Shown: one piece after another, positions 19,973-29,651 of the stretch
Layout: each line of letters starts with the position of its first letter
Numbering within the stretch: the first letter of the stretch is position 1
NCBI RefSeq assembly: GCF_036634195.1
Contig: NZ_JAZIFY010000002.1
Location: forward strand, 124,001 to 188,000
Direction: 5' to 3'
From: Streptomyces sp. P9-A4
GTDB taxonomy: Bacteria > Actinomycetota > Actinomycetes > Streptomycetales > Streptomycetaceae
DNA length: 64,000 nt
The notes under the pieces: model-generated
Database searches by the model: none
Told to the model about the DNA's origin: nothing
What the model saw: the letters and a program-made list of their open reading frames with translations, nothing else
Translations under genes and position numbers: made by a program

Positions 19973-20190
19973 CCGTGGAGCAGCCGGTTCGGGACGCGGT
20001 GTTCGTCGCTCCGGCGGAGCGCGACGAGAAGGACCGGATGCGGCGCGTGCACGCGGCAGCCGCCCGGCAGTTCCAGGTGTCCGCGTCGGGCCCGGAGGTG
20101 TGGGGGTGGCAGGGCCGCACCCTGGGACGCCGGGCCGGGGACTGCTGGCTGCGAGTCGTCTCCACCACGAAGGACAAGGCCGGCGGACGC
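19969..20190 (+). pseudogene. 5' fragment of an aminoglycoside-phosphotransferase-like gene
   Basis: A GTG start overlaps the stop of the fusion gene (GTGA). The first 74 codons look like the N terminus of an APH-family kinase (EVWGWQGRTLGRR, GDCWLRVVSTTKDKAGG). After about 20190 the similarity stops and the frame runs into unrelated sequence, with a stop at 20298. From the same point another frame carries integrase-like sequence. The kinase was therefore cut by arrival of foreign DNA, which marks the right edge of the biosynthetic-type locus. Confidence 0.65.
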
Positions 20191-21498
20191 TCTACTTGGC
20201 GACAACTACGGTTCGCCGGACCGTCCTTGGCGAACGACAGCGCGAGCCGTCGCGATCTTCGCGGATCGCCCGGAGCTCAGTCCGCCAGCCGTACTTGAAG
20301 GTCAGGCGACGATCTTCGATGTTGAGCGGGACTGGCGCCCGCTGGCTGGAGCCGTGCTGCCGGCCCCGCTGCCGCCGGTGAAGTCCCTGCTGGCGGACTT
20401 CGCCCAGTACACCACCGAGAACCGCTGGAACCGGTCAGTCCACGAGTCCAGTGCTCGGGTTCTACGAGTGGCCGCCACCTGGCTGGGCGCCGACACCGTC
20501 TTCCGCGAGGACGATCTTCAGGCGTTGCACCGCGTGCTCGGCAGCCTGGGACGCATTCGCGGGCTTGTCGCCTTCCTGGATCAACGTGGACAGCTCGTCA
20601 CCTCGTCGCCGCGGCGCAGCGGCGATGAGGCTTTCGTCCAGCGCACCATCGCCGCCCTCCTCCACGAATCAGCGATGAAATCGGCACGTGGGTCGGGGTC
20701 TTGCGTGGCGCTAGCAGGCCCCACCACCGCGTCACCGACTACGCCACCCTGCGCCGCTACCTCATCTACCTGGCCAAGCCACTCACCGACTGGACCACCC
20801 GCTACACCACCTTGCGCCAGGTGACGGAGGCCGACGTCACGGCCGCTGTCACTGCGGTCAAAGGCCCACGCGCCCACGAGCGCGCAGTGGCGGCCCGGTC
20901 GCTCTTTCGAGCCCTAAAACACGCCAAGCTCGTCTTCGTCGACCCCACCCGTGGCCTCCGCATCACCCGTCAGGAACTGCTGCCCACAACCCTGGCCACC
21001 GACCGGCTGGCCGGGCTCTTGGAGACCAGCTCCAACCCTGCTACCCGCCTAGTTCTCGCCCTGGTCGCCCTCCACGCAACCAGCGGCACTGACCTGCGCA
21101 ACCTCGTCCTCTCCGACGTGCTGCTTACCCGACGGCAACTTCTGATCCGCCGCCCCCACGGCCGTCACGTCGTCCACCTCGACGACACCACAGCCGCCCT
21201 ACTGCACGCCTGGCTCCGCTACCGCCATCAGCGTTGGCCACGCACCGTCAACTCACACCTTCTGGTCACTCAACAGACGGCCAACTCGACCGATCCGATC
21301 TCTGCGGACTACGTCTCCAGGCGCTTCGATCCCGCTGGTCTGACTCTGCGCGCAGTTCGCGCCGACAGGATCCTGGACGAGGCCCGCGAGACCGAAGATC
21401 CCGTCCACCTCGTCCGTGTCTTCGGAATCTCCATCACCACTGCCATGAAATACATCCACACGGCCCACCCCCACCGCGGCGGCACCATCCCTCGATGA
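20191..21498 (+). pseudogene. Decayed integrase / tyrosine-recombinase-like gene
   Basis: Coding-like sequence begins without a start near 20190 (LLGDNYGSPDRPWR), runs through FAQYTTENRWNRSVHES and RVAATWLGADTVF, changes frame near 20660, and continues as DYATLRRYLIYLAKPL, RLVLALVALHATSG and FGISITTAMKYIHTAHP to the stop at 21498. The layout and the C-terminal segment match large actinobacterial integrase-like proteins. The 5' end is missing and at least one frameshift is present. It stops 3 nt before the left inverted repeat of the next element, so it may have belonged to that element's history. Confidence 0.6.
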
Positions 21499-21571
21499 CG
21501 ACCTTGGGGAGTATCGGCTCGGTGGATAGCGGTTGGGTGTTCAGTTTGCTGAACACTCTCGGGTCGGGTGA

Positions 21572-23464
21572 TCAGCGTTTGATGCGTCCACGGATGGCGA
21601 GGACGGCGAGGGCGAGGAGGGCGGGTTCGAGGATGCGGGAGGTCATCTCGATGTAGGTGCCGGTGGTGGTGAGGTCCTGGCCGCTGGAGCGGAAGACCAC
21701 GGAGTTGAGCGTGACATTCAGGGCTTTGTCGAAGCGTTTACTGGTGAACCTGTCCCCGGTGGGGTTCTTCACGTCCTGCTTGTCGATGATGAAGGTGACG
21801 GTGCCGCCGCCCACCGGGACGGTGCCGGTGGCTTCCTGTTTCGGGGACGACATCGGCAGGCCGAAGGCCATCAGCAGCACGATGGTGGCGAGCATGGCGG
21901 CGGCGAGCCAGCCCAGGGCGCGGCCGGCACGCAGACCGTAGCCGGAGAGCAGCCAGTAGGCCCATAGCAGGCGGCGTTCGGCTTTCGGGGTGCCGGTGCG
22001 GTCGTGGCGGCGCATCTCGCACTCGCCGTAGTAGAAGTCGGCGGCGCCGGGTTCGTTCTTGCCGTCCTCGAACGCCTTGCGGAGCTGCCGGTACAGGGAA
22101 GCGATGTCGTCGGGGTCGGGGGTCCGGGCGGGGTCGGGGTGGTGCGGGCCGGTGCGCCACCGGCGGGGCTCGGGCGGGGTGCCGGCGGGGGCAGAGGACT
22201 GTCCAGCGGTCTGCGCCCGCCAGTGCTGCTCCTCTGCCAGCGTGCGCCGACGGGTCCAGCGGACCGGGGATAAGCCCTTGCGGTGCCAGCCGGTGGGGGT
22301 GAAAGCTAGGGCGGTGCGGCCCTCCAGTCGGAGCTGGTCGAGGTGGAAAGCCCCGGAGAACAGGCAGTCGGACAGGTCGGTGTCGGTCAGGACCAGATGC
22401 GCGGCGTCCACGCCCTGCACCGACACCACCCGCACCGCCCCGCTGCCCGACAGCGTGCTCTCATCCGCAACCGTGCCACCTGCGGTGGTGAACGGGGTGG
22501 GGTGAGCGGTGACGGCGAGCGGGGCCTCCAGCACCGCATGCCCAAGATCCACGGAAGCATGGCGAACCCGGACGGCTGCGGTCGACTGCCAACGGGCACG
22601 CGTACACCGCACCTGCCTCGCCGCTACCTCCAGCGTCACCGGCGCCCCGAACATCGCTCCCGACAAATCCACGGTCCCCCCGCACACCACCGGCCCCCAC
22701 CAGGAAGCCACCAAGAACTGCGCGTCGCTGAACCAGACGTCGCCGGAGAACTGGGTCCTTCTGAACTTGGCGTCGCCGGAGAACTGCACCTCGCTGAACT
22801 CGGCGTCGCCGGAGAACCGCGCCGCTATAAACCCGGCGTCGCCCGAGAACTGCGCCCGCTTGAACACGGCGTCGCCGGAGAACCGCGCCCCGCCGAACCA
22901 AGCATCGCCGGAGAACCGCGCCCTGCCGAACCAGGCGTCGTCGGAGAACTGCGCCGAGCTGAATCCGGCGTCGCCGGAGAACCGCGCCCCGCCGAACCTG
23001 GCGTGGCCGGAGAACCGCGCCCTGCCGAACCAGATGTCGCCGGAGAACTGCGCGCCGTCGAACCCTGCGGCGCCGGAGAACTGCGCGCCGTTGAACCCTG
23101 CGGCGCCGGAGAACTGCGCCCCGTTGAACCCTGCGGCGCCGGAGAACTGCGCCCCGTTGAACCCTGCGGCGCCGGAGAACTGCGCCCCGTCAAACCAGGC
23201 GTCGCCGAGGTGGGGGTATGCGGTGGTGGGGTCGCGGACGGCGTCGAGGAGGCGGTTGAGGAGATCTTCGGTGAAGGGGGTGCCGCGGTGGTCGATGTCA
23301 GCGCCGGGGGCCAGGCCGGCCAGGTAGGTGTCGCGGGCGGTGTCGGTCAGGTGGGCGAGGCAGGTGGTGTGACCAGGGACCCAGATGCCGCGGCAGCCGA
23401 CTGGATCGGTGGGGTGGGCGCCGTGGGCGCAGTGCAGCCAGGACGGTGCGGGCGGGGTACTCAT
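21572..23464 (-). CDS. Pentapeptide-repeat protein with membrane domain
   Basis: 630 residues. Residues 1-85 hold a Cys/His-containing segment (LHCAHGAHPTDPVGC). About 17 pairs of pentapeptides follow, such as FSGDAWFGGARFSG, from about 90 to 260, predicted to form a right-handed quadrilateral beta-helix. After a linker come one clear membrane helix (LGWLAAAMLATIVLLMAFGL, about 527-546) and a C-terminal segment (KALNVTLNSVVF, LEPALLALAVLAIRG) like the pore region of two-helix channels. It probably sits in the membrane with the beta-helix inside the cell. Function is unknown. The upstream HTH gene is on the same strand, 78 nt away. Confidence 0.85.
   Translation of the reverse strand: MSTPPAPSWLHCAHGAHPTDPVGCRGIWVPGHTTCLAHLTDTARDTYLAGLAPGADIDHRGTPFTEDLLNRLLDAVRDPTTAYPHLGDAWFDGAQFSGAAGFNGAQFSGAAGFNGAQFSGAAGFNGAQFSGAAGFDGAQFSGDIWFGRARFSGHARFGGARFSGDAGFSSAQFSDDAWFGRARFSGDAWFGGARFSGDAVFKRAQFSGDAGFIAARFSGDAEFSEVQFSGDAKFRRTQFSGDVWFSDAQFLVASWWGPVVCGGTVDLSGAMFGAPVTLEVAARQVRCTRARWQSTAAVRVRHASVDLGHAVLEAPLAVTAHPTPFTTAGGTVADESTLSGSGAVRVVSVQGVDAAHLVLTDTDLSDCLFSGAFHLDQLRLEGRTALAFTPTGWHRKGLSPVRWTRRRTLAEEQHWRAQTAGQSSAPAGTPPEPRRWRTGPHHPDPARTPDPDDIASLYRQLRKAFEDGKNEPGAADFYYGECEMRRHDRTGTPKAERRLLWAYWLLSGYGLRAGRALGWLAAAMLATIVLLMAFGLPMSSPKQEATGTVPVGGGTVTFIIDKQDVKNPTGDRFTSKRFDKALNVTLNSVVFRSSGQDLTTTGTYIEMTSRILEPALLALAVLAIRGRIKR
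22720..23195. repeat. Tandem 30-bp DNA repeat inside pentapeptide gene
   Basis: About sixteen units of roughly 30 bp, each built around GCGCCGGAGAACTGCGCC on the plus strand. The four or five units nearest 23050-23190 are almost identical; those toward 22720 have diverged. The unit encodes two pentapeptides, so copy-number change keeps the frame. The gradient suggests recent expansion at the protein's N-terminal side. Confidence 0.85.
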
Positions 23465-23542
23465 GGGGTGACGGCTCCAGGAGGGAAGAGTGCCGGGTTG
23501 CTGCCCGAGCAGATAGCAGCGGGGCGGGACGGAGGTGCGGGG

Positions 23543-24300
23543 TCAGTCGCGCCCAGGGCGGAACGGGTTGTAGGCGGTGTACGGGTTCTCGTCTGTCTCG
23601 CCGCGGCGGTGGCGCTCGGCCTGGTAGGCGGTCCAGGCATCCGCGCCCTGGCGGATGGACTGCGCGGGCGTGCCGGTCCGGGCGCAGAACTCGGCGTAAC
23701 CGAGGTCCGGCTCGGCCAGTCGCCGGCGCCGCTCCGCTCGGCTCGTCCCGGACACGCGCCGCATCAAGGTCCTCGACCGCGCGGGCGCGGGCCAGTTCTT
23801 CGACGTCGAACGCGACACGCCGCAGCACGGCCGCCACCCTCGCCAGATCCACGACCACCGCGTGTCGGTCGGGAAAATCGGCTTCGGGCCGCAGGTTCAC
23901 CACCGGCGGGAAGCTCTCCTGTTGAAGGGGCTCGACCCACTGCGCGCACTGGAGGATCCAGCCGGCCTCGTCCACCAGTCGCCCCGCCACAGCCGCCCGC
24001 CCCACCAGCTCCGTGTCGTCACCGGCATCCAGGTCCTCCGGCGGGCCAGCCCGCCGCCCGCAGTTCCCCCAGTTCGGCATCCAGCACATCCACCGCAGCA
24101 TCCCGGGTGAGCTGATGCACCCGGGTCGGCGACAGACCCGCCGCCTCCGCGGCCTTCCGCACCGACACACCCTCGGCCCGCGCCGCAACAAGCGCCCAGA
24201 GCCGTTCCTGCTCCGCCTGATCCAACCGCCACGTGGCCCGCCGCACCCGCGCCAGCACCCGCCGCTCCCGCCGGAACTTCCCCAGCCAGTCACCCCTCAC
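23543..24300 (-). pseudogene. Sigma-70 region 4-like helix-turn-helix protein, frameshifted
   Basis: Three minus-strand frames join into one protein of about 250 residues. The first holds a helix-turn-helix (LVAARAEGVSVRKAAEAAGL, SPTRVHQLTRDAAVDVL). Near 24040 the frame moves to PEDLDAGDDTELVGRAAV and VVVDLARVAAVLRRVAFDVE, and near 23740 it moves again to RRLAEPDLGYAEFCARTGTP and NPYTAYNPFRPGRD before the stop at 23543. Coding character is kept in all three parts, so the shifts are recent or are sequence errors. It probably regulates the pentapeptide gene it precedes. Confidence 0.6.
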
Positions 24301-24452
24301 CCGCCACAGCCTGCCAGCCTCACACGGCTCCGTACGGGCCGTTCAGCAAACTGAACACCCAACCGCTACCCGCCACAGCGATACTCCCCAAGGCCGGATG
24401 ACAGGCGGGTGTCTCTGAACTCGTCGGTGCAGAGCGCCCTGCTGCCGACTAG

Positions 24453-25342
24453 GCCCTGTCGTCAAATGTCACGCCCACATCAGGAGTGAGGCGAGGGTGA
24501 CAGCTGCTTCGTAGGACTGGGCGGTCTTGTCGTATCGGGTGGCGATGCCCCGCCACTGCTTCAGGCGGTTGAAGCAGCGTTCCACGACGTTGCGGTGCTT
24601 GTATGCCTCGCGGTCGAAGGCCGGCGGGCGGCCTCCGCGGCTGCCTCGCCGGGCCCGGTTGCGGACCTGGTCGGCCCGCTCGGGAATCGTGTGCGGGATC
24701 CCGCGGCGGCGGAGCCAGGCACGGATCGCCTTCGAGCTGTAGCCCTTGTCTCCCAGCACGTGATCGGGCCGGACCCGGGGCCGTCCCGGACCGATCCGGG
24801 GCACCCGGATCGCCTCCATCACCGCGGTGAACCGGGTGCAGTCGTTGGTGTTGCCGCCCGTGACGACGAAGCCGAGCGGACGGCCCCGCCCGTCGCAGGC
24901 CAGGTGGATCTTGCTGGTCAGGCCGCCTCGGGACCGGCCGAGGGCCGGGTCGCGGAGCCCCTTTTTCGGGCCCCGGCCGCGTGCTGATGGGCGCGGACGA
25001 CCGTGGAGTCCACCGACACCAGCCACTCGATGTCGCCCGCCGCGTCCGCCTTCGCCTGCGCGGCCCGCAGCATCCGGTCGAACGTCCCGTCCGCCGCCCA
25101 CCTGCGAAAACGCGTGTGGAGCGTGGCCCACGGCCCATAACACTCGGGCACATCCCGCCAGGCCGTCCCGGTCCGGAACTTCCACACGATCCCGTTCAAC
25201 ACCCTGCGATCGTCCAGCCGCTTCCGCCCCCGCAACGACACGGGAAGCAACGGCCGGACGAACTCCCACTCGGCATCAGACAGCTCATGACGACGTATCA
25301 CGCAACCATGATCCACCAGCGGTGATCATTTGAAGACACCGC
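24453..25342 (-). mobile_element. IS5-family (IS427-like) insertion sequence, copy A
   Basis: 890 bp flanked on both sides by CTAG (24449-24452 and 25343-25346), as expected for a 4-bp target duplication. Ends are imperfect inverted repeats of about 17 bp (GCCCTGTCGTCAAATG against GCGGTGTCTTCAAATG). An element of the same length and near-identical sequence lies in the opposite orientation at 54159-55048. Confidence 0.85.
24469..25316 (-). CDS. IS5-family transposase, two overlapping frames (probable programmed -1 frameshift)
   Basis: The first frame (25316-24918) encodes the N-terminal domain (SDAEWEFVRPLLP, YGPWATLHTRFRRW) and the first catalytic Asp in WLVSVDSTVV. The second frame continues with GRSRGGLTSKIHLACDG, LGDKGYSSKAIR (second Asp) and VVERCFNRLKQWRGIATRYD (catalytic Glu). 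The frames meet at CGAAAAAGG, an A-run typical of the -1 slippage sites used by this IS group. Copy B has the same site, which argues that the shift is functional rather than an error. Joined length is about 282 residues. Confidence 0.85.
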
Positions 25343-25379
25343 CTAGGGCGTGTGTCGGAAGTGCTCTAGGTTGGCTGAT

Positions 25380-25901
25380 GTGAGTGCGCGGGGGCGGAGT
25401 TATCGATACGTCGGACCGGTCGATCTGGAGGATGCCGTCCGGCCTGGCAGCGGCGGGTGCCGGATCAGCTCGACAGCTGAATTCGGCGATTGGATCGCTG
25501 GGCGATCGGCGGCGGAGCTGGCCGAGCCGTTCACCTTCGTGGTCGGCACGGACGGTGCGCTTCGGCTGGCGCCACGTCGGAGCGAGCACGTGGCCTGTGC
25601 CGGCGGAGACATGGTTCTGAGTGCCGGCGAGATCGGTTTCGTGCGCGAGGCCGACCAGTGGGCCGTGAGCGAGATCAGCAACCAGTCCACCGGCTATTGC
25701 CCCGACATCGGCTCCTGGTCGGAAGTCGCTCGTGCTCTGGACGACGTAGGGCTCGAACGACCCTCCGGCTTCACCCACGAAGTGGTGTTCCGGCGGTGCC
25801 CCGACTGCCAGGAACACAACATCGTGCGCGAGGACGACTTCGTCTGCGTCTTCTGCGGCAGCAATCTGCCGGAGACGTGGAACGTGGATCCCGCCGTATG
25901 A
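25380..25901 (+). CDS. Conserved actinobacterial zinc-ribbon protein of unknown function
   Basis: 173 residues from a GTG at 25380. The N terminus (SYRYVGPVDLEDAV) and middle (VACAGGDMVLSAGEIGF, NQSTGYCPDIGSW) look like a family I remember from Streptomyces genomes as hypothetical. The C terminus has two CxxC pairs, CPDC and CVFC, about 20 residues apart, forming a likely zinc ribbon. It is trapped between two transposase genes on the opposite strand. I know no function for it. Confidence 0.7.
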   Translation: MSARGRSYRYVGPVDLEDAVRPGSGGCRISSTAEFGDWIAGRSAAELAEPFTFVVGTDGALRLAPRRSEHVACAGGDMVLSAGEIGFVREADQWAVSEISNQSTGYCPDIGSWSEVARALDDVGLERPSGFTHEVVFRRCPDCQEHNIVREDDFVCVFCGSNLPETWNVDPAV

Positions 25902-25911
25902 CGGCCGAGGT

Positions 25912-26787
25912 TCACAGCCACTCGTTGATGGCAGCGACGAGGACAGTCGCCTCGTAGCGGACCGCGAGTTTGTCGTACCGCGTGGCGACGGCGCGGTGTC
26001 TCTTGAGCCGGTTGATCCCGCACTCGACCGCGTGGCGTTCGCGGTAGTCAACCGGGTCGAAGCGCGGCGGTCGGCCGCCGCGAGAGCCGAGCTTCCGACG
26101 GTTGCGGGCATGGTCGGCCTTGTCCGGGATGGTGCAGCGGATCCCGCGGCGGCGCAGGTAGGCACGGTTCTTGCGGGAGGCGTACGCCTTGTCGGCCCGC
26201 ACGCGATCGGGCCGGACGCGTGGCCGGCCTGGTCCGATGCGGGGCACGCGGACCTTGTCCAGCACGGGTTCGAACTGCGGCGAGTCCCCGCGCTGTCCTG
26301 CCGTGATCACGATCGCCATGGGCTTCTGGCCCTGCTCAACCGCCAGGTGCAGCTTGGTGGTGAACCCGCCGCGCGAGCGTCCCAGCCCGTGATCAGGGAG
26401 CTCGGTGAAGATGCCGCCCGGTGGTTCCTTCTGCCGGTCGCCCTGCTTGCGGGCCCCGGCCGCATGCTGGTGGGCGCGGCAGACCGTGGAGTCGACGCTC
26501 AGGTCCCACGTGATCGCCCCCTTCGCCTCCGCCAGGGCCTGGAGTCGGCTGAGGATCCGGTGCCAGGTGCCGTTCCGCTGCCATCGGCGGAACAGGTCAT
26601 AGACCCGGCCCCACGGCCCGTACTCGACGGGGACGTCCCGCCACGGGACACCGGTCCGGACCCGGAACCGTATGCCGTCGATCAACTGCCGCCGGGGCCA
26701 GACAGGCGGCCGACCTGCCTTCGTGCCCTTCGGTAGCAGCGGCTCCAGCACCGCCCACTGCTCGTCCGTGAGATCTCCCCGCCCCAT
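25912..26787 (-). CDS. IS5-family transposase, single frame
   Basis: 291 residues, uninterrupted. The N-terminal domain of IS4/5-type transposases ([16 protein letters not shown]) is followed by [20 protein letters not shown] (first Asp), [19 protein letters not shown] (second Asp) and [20 protein letters not shown] (Glu). It is a different IS from the one at 24453-25342. The element probably extends from about 25903 to 26832, because the coding features of the flanking genes stop and start there, but I could not define matching terminal repeats beyond a shared GGCCG. Confidence 0.85.
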   Translation of the reverse strand: MGRGDLTDEQWAVLEPLLPKGTKAGRPPVWPRRQLIDGIRFRVRTGVPWRDVPVEYGPWGRVYDLFRRWQRNGTWHRILSRLQALAEAKGAITWDLSVDSTVCRAHQHAAGARKQGDRQKEPPGGIFTELPDHGLGRSRGGFTTKLHLAVEQGQKPMAIVITAGQRGDSPQFEPVLDKVRVPRIGPGRPRVRPDRVRADKAYASRKNRAYLRRRGIRCTIPDKADHARNRRKLGSRGGRPPRFDPVDYRERHAVECGINRLKRHRAVATRYDKLAVRYEATVLVAAINEWL

Positions 26788-26835
26788 GAACCGTGATCAT
26801 TCACAGTCCAAGATCCACTTTCGATACACGGCCTA

Positions 26836-27819
26836 ACGCGCGGGTTCGCGCGACTGAGCGGCCAGAAATTCGCGAACCCGCCCGCTTTGCCGGGCGGCGC
26901 CGTCGACGAGAACGAGTCCCCTGCCCAGGGCGCCGCGCGGGAACTGCGCGAAGAACTCGGCGTCACCATGACCGTCGACCGCGGACTGGCCGTGGACTGG
27001 GGCAGCGCCGACAGTATCGACGCGCCCGCCGACATGCGCTTCCCCGGCGAGCTCCTCCATGTCTTCGACGGCGGAGTCTGGGACGACGACCGGATTGGAG
27101 AAATCCGTCTACCGCCCAGCGAGATCACCGCGGTCGAGTTCGTCGAACCCGCACGGCTGCCCGAGCTGCTCTCCCCGGCCGACGCCCGACGCGCCCTGTC
27201 CGCGCTGCGGGCCCGGATCAACTCCGCCGGCACGGCACTCCTTGAGAACGGCCAACCCATCGCCCCCGGGGTCTTGGACCGCCTCGGCGTCTTGCGGACC
27301 GCCCGCCCGTTCTACCGCTACACCTGGCACCCCGGACCGGCCCCGCACGACCTCACCGTCACGCAGGTGTGGGGCTGGCTGTTCGCGCCGGACGGACGCG
27401 TCCTGGTCCTCCTCGAACCCGACACCGCAGTCGCCATCCTGCCCGGCGGCGCACCCGAGGAGCAGGACCACGACGACGCTGTAGCCACCCTGCGCCGCGA
27501 AACCGAAGATGAAGCAGCCGCCAGGATCATCAACCCGCTGCTCCTGGGACACGTCACCGACCCCGCCGCCCAGCGCGGATACCTGCGCTACGCCGCCGCA
27601 CTCACCGAAATCGGTCCCGCCCAGCCCGACCCCGCCACCGGCCACACCCACACCCACACCCGCATCCTGGCCACTCCCGAACAAGCCGCCGAACTCTTCG
27701 ACTGGGGGGCGGCCACCGCACACCAACTCGCCGCGGTCCACCAGGCCCGCCGACAACTCGGGCTCCCCCGGGCCACCCGCCAGCCCGTCACCGAACTCAC
27801 CGACCCCATCACCCGGTAG
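26836..27819 (+). pseudogene. Tandem Nudix protein, 5' end lost to IS insertion
   Basis: The frame is open from the IS boundary and enters directly at a perfect Nudix box (GGAVDEN E...RELREELGV, near 26889-26960), so strands expected before the box are missing. A second, degenerate Nudix-like module follows (WGWLFAPDGRVLVLLEPD, AILPGGAPEEQDHDDAV, with ETEDEA in place of REx2EE). An internal start at 26887 is formally possible but would lack the first strands. This resembles the Nudix-rich genes at 12-20 kb and may be a displaced piece of a similar locus. Confidence 0.65.
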
Positions 27820-27859
27820 TCCGTCCGCTTCCGCTCTCCCCCACCTTCCCGAGGAACCC

Positions 27860-28054
27860 ATGAACCCCTTGCTCCGCACGACAACGCCCGCCTCTGATGA
27901 CCCCGCTCTGCCACCTGCAGCTCTTCCGGTCCGGCCCGCGCCCGCTCCGGGTGCCGCGGCGGCAGGGCTGGAACTGGAGCGCCGCACGGGACACTGCCAG
28001 TGCGGTGACATCGCATACGAGGTGCTCGGCACGCCGGACGACCCGCACACCTGC
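27860..28054 (+). pseudogene. GFA-family gene, 5' half
   Basis: ATG 27860 with GAGGAA upstream. The product has a Pro/Ala-rich N terminus and then GHCQCGDIAYEVLGTPDD, the first zinc-binding CxC motif of GFA (Mss4-like, DUF636) proteins. At PHTC the similarity ends where the Tn554-like element begins; a stop arises at 28067-28069 inside the element. The remaining part (CSCEHETRISGG onward) is found at 38345-38674. The two halves join in frame. Confidence 0.8.
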
Positions 28055-28099
28055 TTCCCTGATGATTGAGTAAGTTCAAGGGACTCGTAGGGGTGGCAG

Positions 28100-29651
28100 A
28101 TGGACGAGTGGTGGCTGGTGTTCGTGCCGGATCCGGATCGGTGGGGGCCGCTGCCGAAGGAGGGGGTGCTGGGGGTCCGCGACCTGCCAACCGCCTTGGA
28201 CGCGGTGGGACTTCGCCCGGGCGATCCGGTCTTTGTACGGCCTGATTTCGTCGTGGACGCAGAATTGCTGCAGTTCGCTCTCTGGCCCGATTTCCGCGAC
28301 CTTGAGAGAGAATCGCGTCGGAATTACGCGACGGATATCCGGCTGCTGCTGTCGTGGCTTTGGCGGCGGGGGAGTTCACTGGCGGGCGGCGACCGACACG
28401 GATTTGCGGGCGTACAAGGAATGGCGCGTCGATTCGCCGTTGAATCCGCAGCGAGTCGGCGGTGCGAAGTGGAATCGGGAGGCAGCTGCGCTGACCCAGC
28501 TCTACAAATGGGCGAAGGTGAGTCCTCTCCCGTTGGACGTGGGGCGTCGCGCGGACCGTGAGGCAAGTGCGCGTAGCTCTCGGGTGTCGTGGCTGACGCC
28601 GCGGACCTGGGGTCTGTGGCAGGACCTGGGGCTGCGAGGACTTGGCCGCGATGGGGCACCGTTGCCCGGTTGGGACGGCAGAACCGAACTGCGGAACGCC
28701 TCGTTCGTTGGGCTGGCGCTTAGCTCGGGCCTGCGGCGGCAGGAAGCCGGGGCGATGCTGACGTTCGAGGTGCCGACCCGGCGCCTTCGGTCTGGACGTT
28801 ACTGCCATGGCCAGGTGGCCAGCGCGCTGTCGCGGTCGAAGCGTGACCGCACGTACTACACCTCGGTCGAGTCGGTGCGCCAGCTCGGTGCCTACAGCGA
28901 GTCCGAGCGGACGTGGGCTATCCAGCGTGCCCAGCAGGAGGGCCGTTACGAGAAGCTGTCGCTGATGCGTCTGGTCACGAAGGTGACGCACGGCCGGGCT
29001 CCGGTCGTGCACTGGGTGGACCGGGCCGGGGTGGCAGGCCGGCGAGAGTTGAGCCTGATGGACTGGCGCGAGCGGCAGTGGCTGTTCGTCGAGGGGGCGC
29101 ACGGGCCGGAGCCGGCGTGGCTGTGGTTGACCGAGCAGGGCATGCCGATGTTGCCGGACCGATGGAACACGGTGTTCTGGCAGGCCAATCAGCGGTGCGA
29201 GGAAGCTCTGTTGACGCCGGAGGAGCGAGAGATCCCGCGCCCGCTGAGGTCGGCTGCGGTACGGGGGAAAGCTCCGTACGCGAGCCCGCATGCCGCGCGC
29301 CACTCCATGGCGCTCTACATGCTGATCGTGCTGAACGAGCTCATGGACAAGAAGTACGGGCTGACCGTGGCGGACCGACGCGACTTCGCTCAGCTCTACG
29401 GCGACCCGTGGTGGCTGGTGAAGACCTTGTTGGGGCACCGGGACGTCGAAACGACGAAGGAGCACTACCTCAACCCGGTCATGCACATGCAGCTGGAGTC
29501 GATCCTCGCCTTCGACAACGAGGACGAGCACGGTGAGACGGACCGGACGAAGGATCTGAACGGCCTGTTCGCCCAGCTGGCCCGGGAAACCTCCGGGATC
29601 CAGGACATTGAGCTGCTGGTCGACGCCCTGCCCATCGCGGCGGCATCGTGA
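28100..29651 (+). pseudogene. Tyrosine recombinase 1 of the Tn554-like module, one frameshift
   Basis: ATG 28100 follows AGGGGTGG. The first frame reads MDEWWLVFVPDPDRWGPL through NYATDIRLLLSWLWRRG, then the frame changes in a run of five G near 28372. With one G removed it continues VHWRAATDTDLRAYKEWR. The C-terminal catalytic domain has SGLRRQEAG (Arg I), HAARHSM (HxxR) and LLGHRDVETTKEHY (His/Tyr box), the full tyrosine-recombinase set. Joined length is about 517 residues. The stop overlaps the next start. A single homopolymer G may be a sequencing artefact, in which case the gene is active. Confidence 0.8.

Larger units (their letters stand above)
21502..24393. mobile_element. 2.9-kb element bounded by 53-bp imperfect inverted repeats
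   Basis: The left repeat (21502-21554) and right repeat (24341-24393) match at about 47 of 53 positions when one is reverse-complemented. Outer parts (CCTTGGGGAGTATCG) and inner parts (ending TTGCTGAAC) are identical, and only a 10-base middle segment differs. Each inner end holds its own small palindrome (GTTCAG, spacer, CTGAAC). Between them are two minus-strand genes: a helix-turn-helix protein and a pentapeptide-repeat membrane protein. No transposase is present. GATGAC occurs just outside both ends but at slightly different distances, so a target duplication is unproven. Confidence 0.65.

Noticed and set aside
20100..20381. Separate small gene at the integrase junction
   Set aside because: The frame lies across the junction and a different frame carries the integrase-like sequence.
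22720..23195. CRISPR-like array of 30-bp repeats
   Set aside because: Units are contiguous with no unique spacers, and they encode pentapeptide repeats in frame.
28233..29651. Independent start for recombinase 1 at 28233
   Set aside because: The first 35 residues in that frame are not protein-like, whereas the frame from 28100 gives a coherent N terminus that joins after one base.
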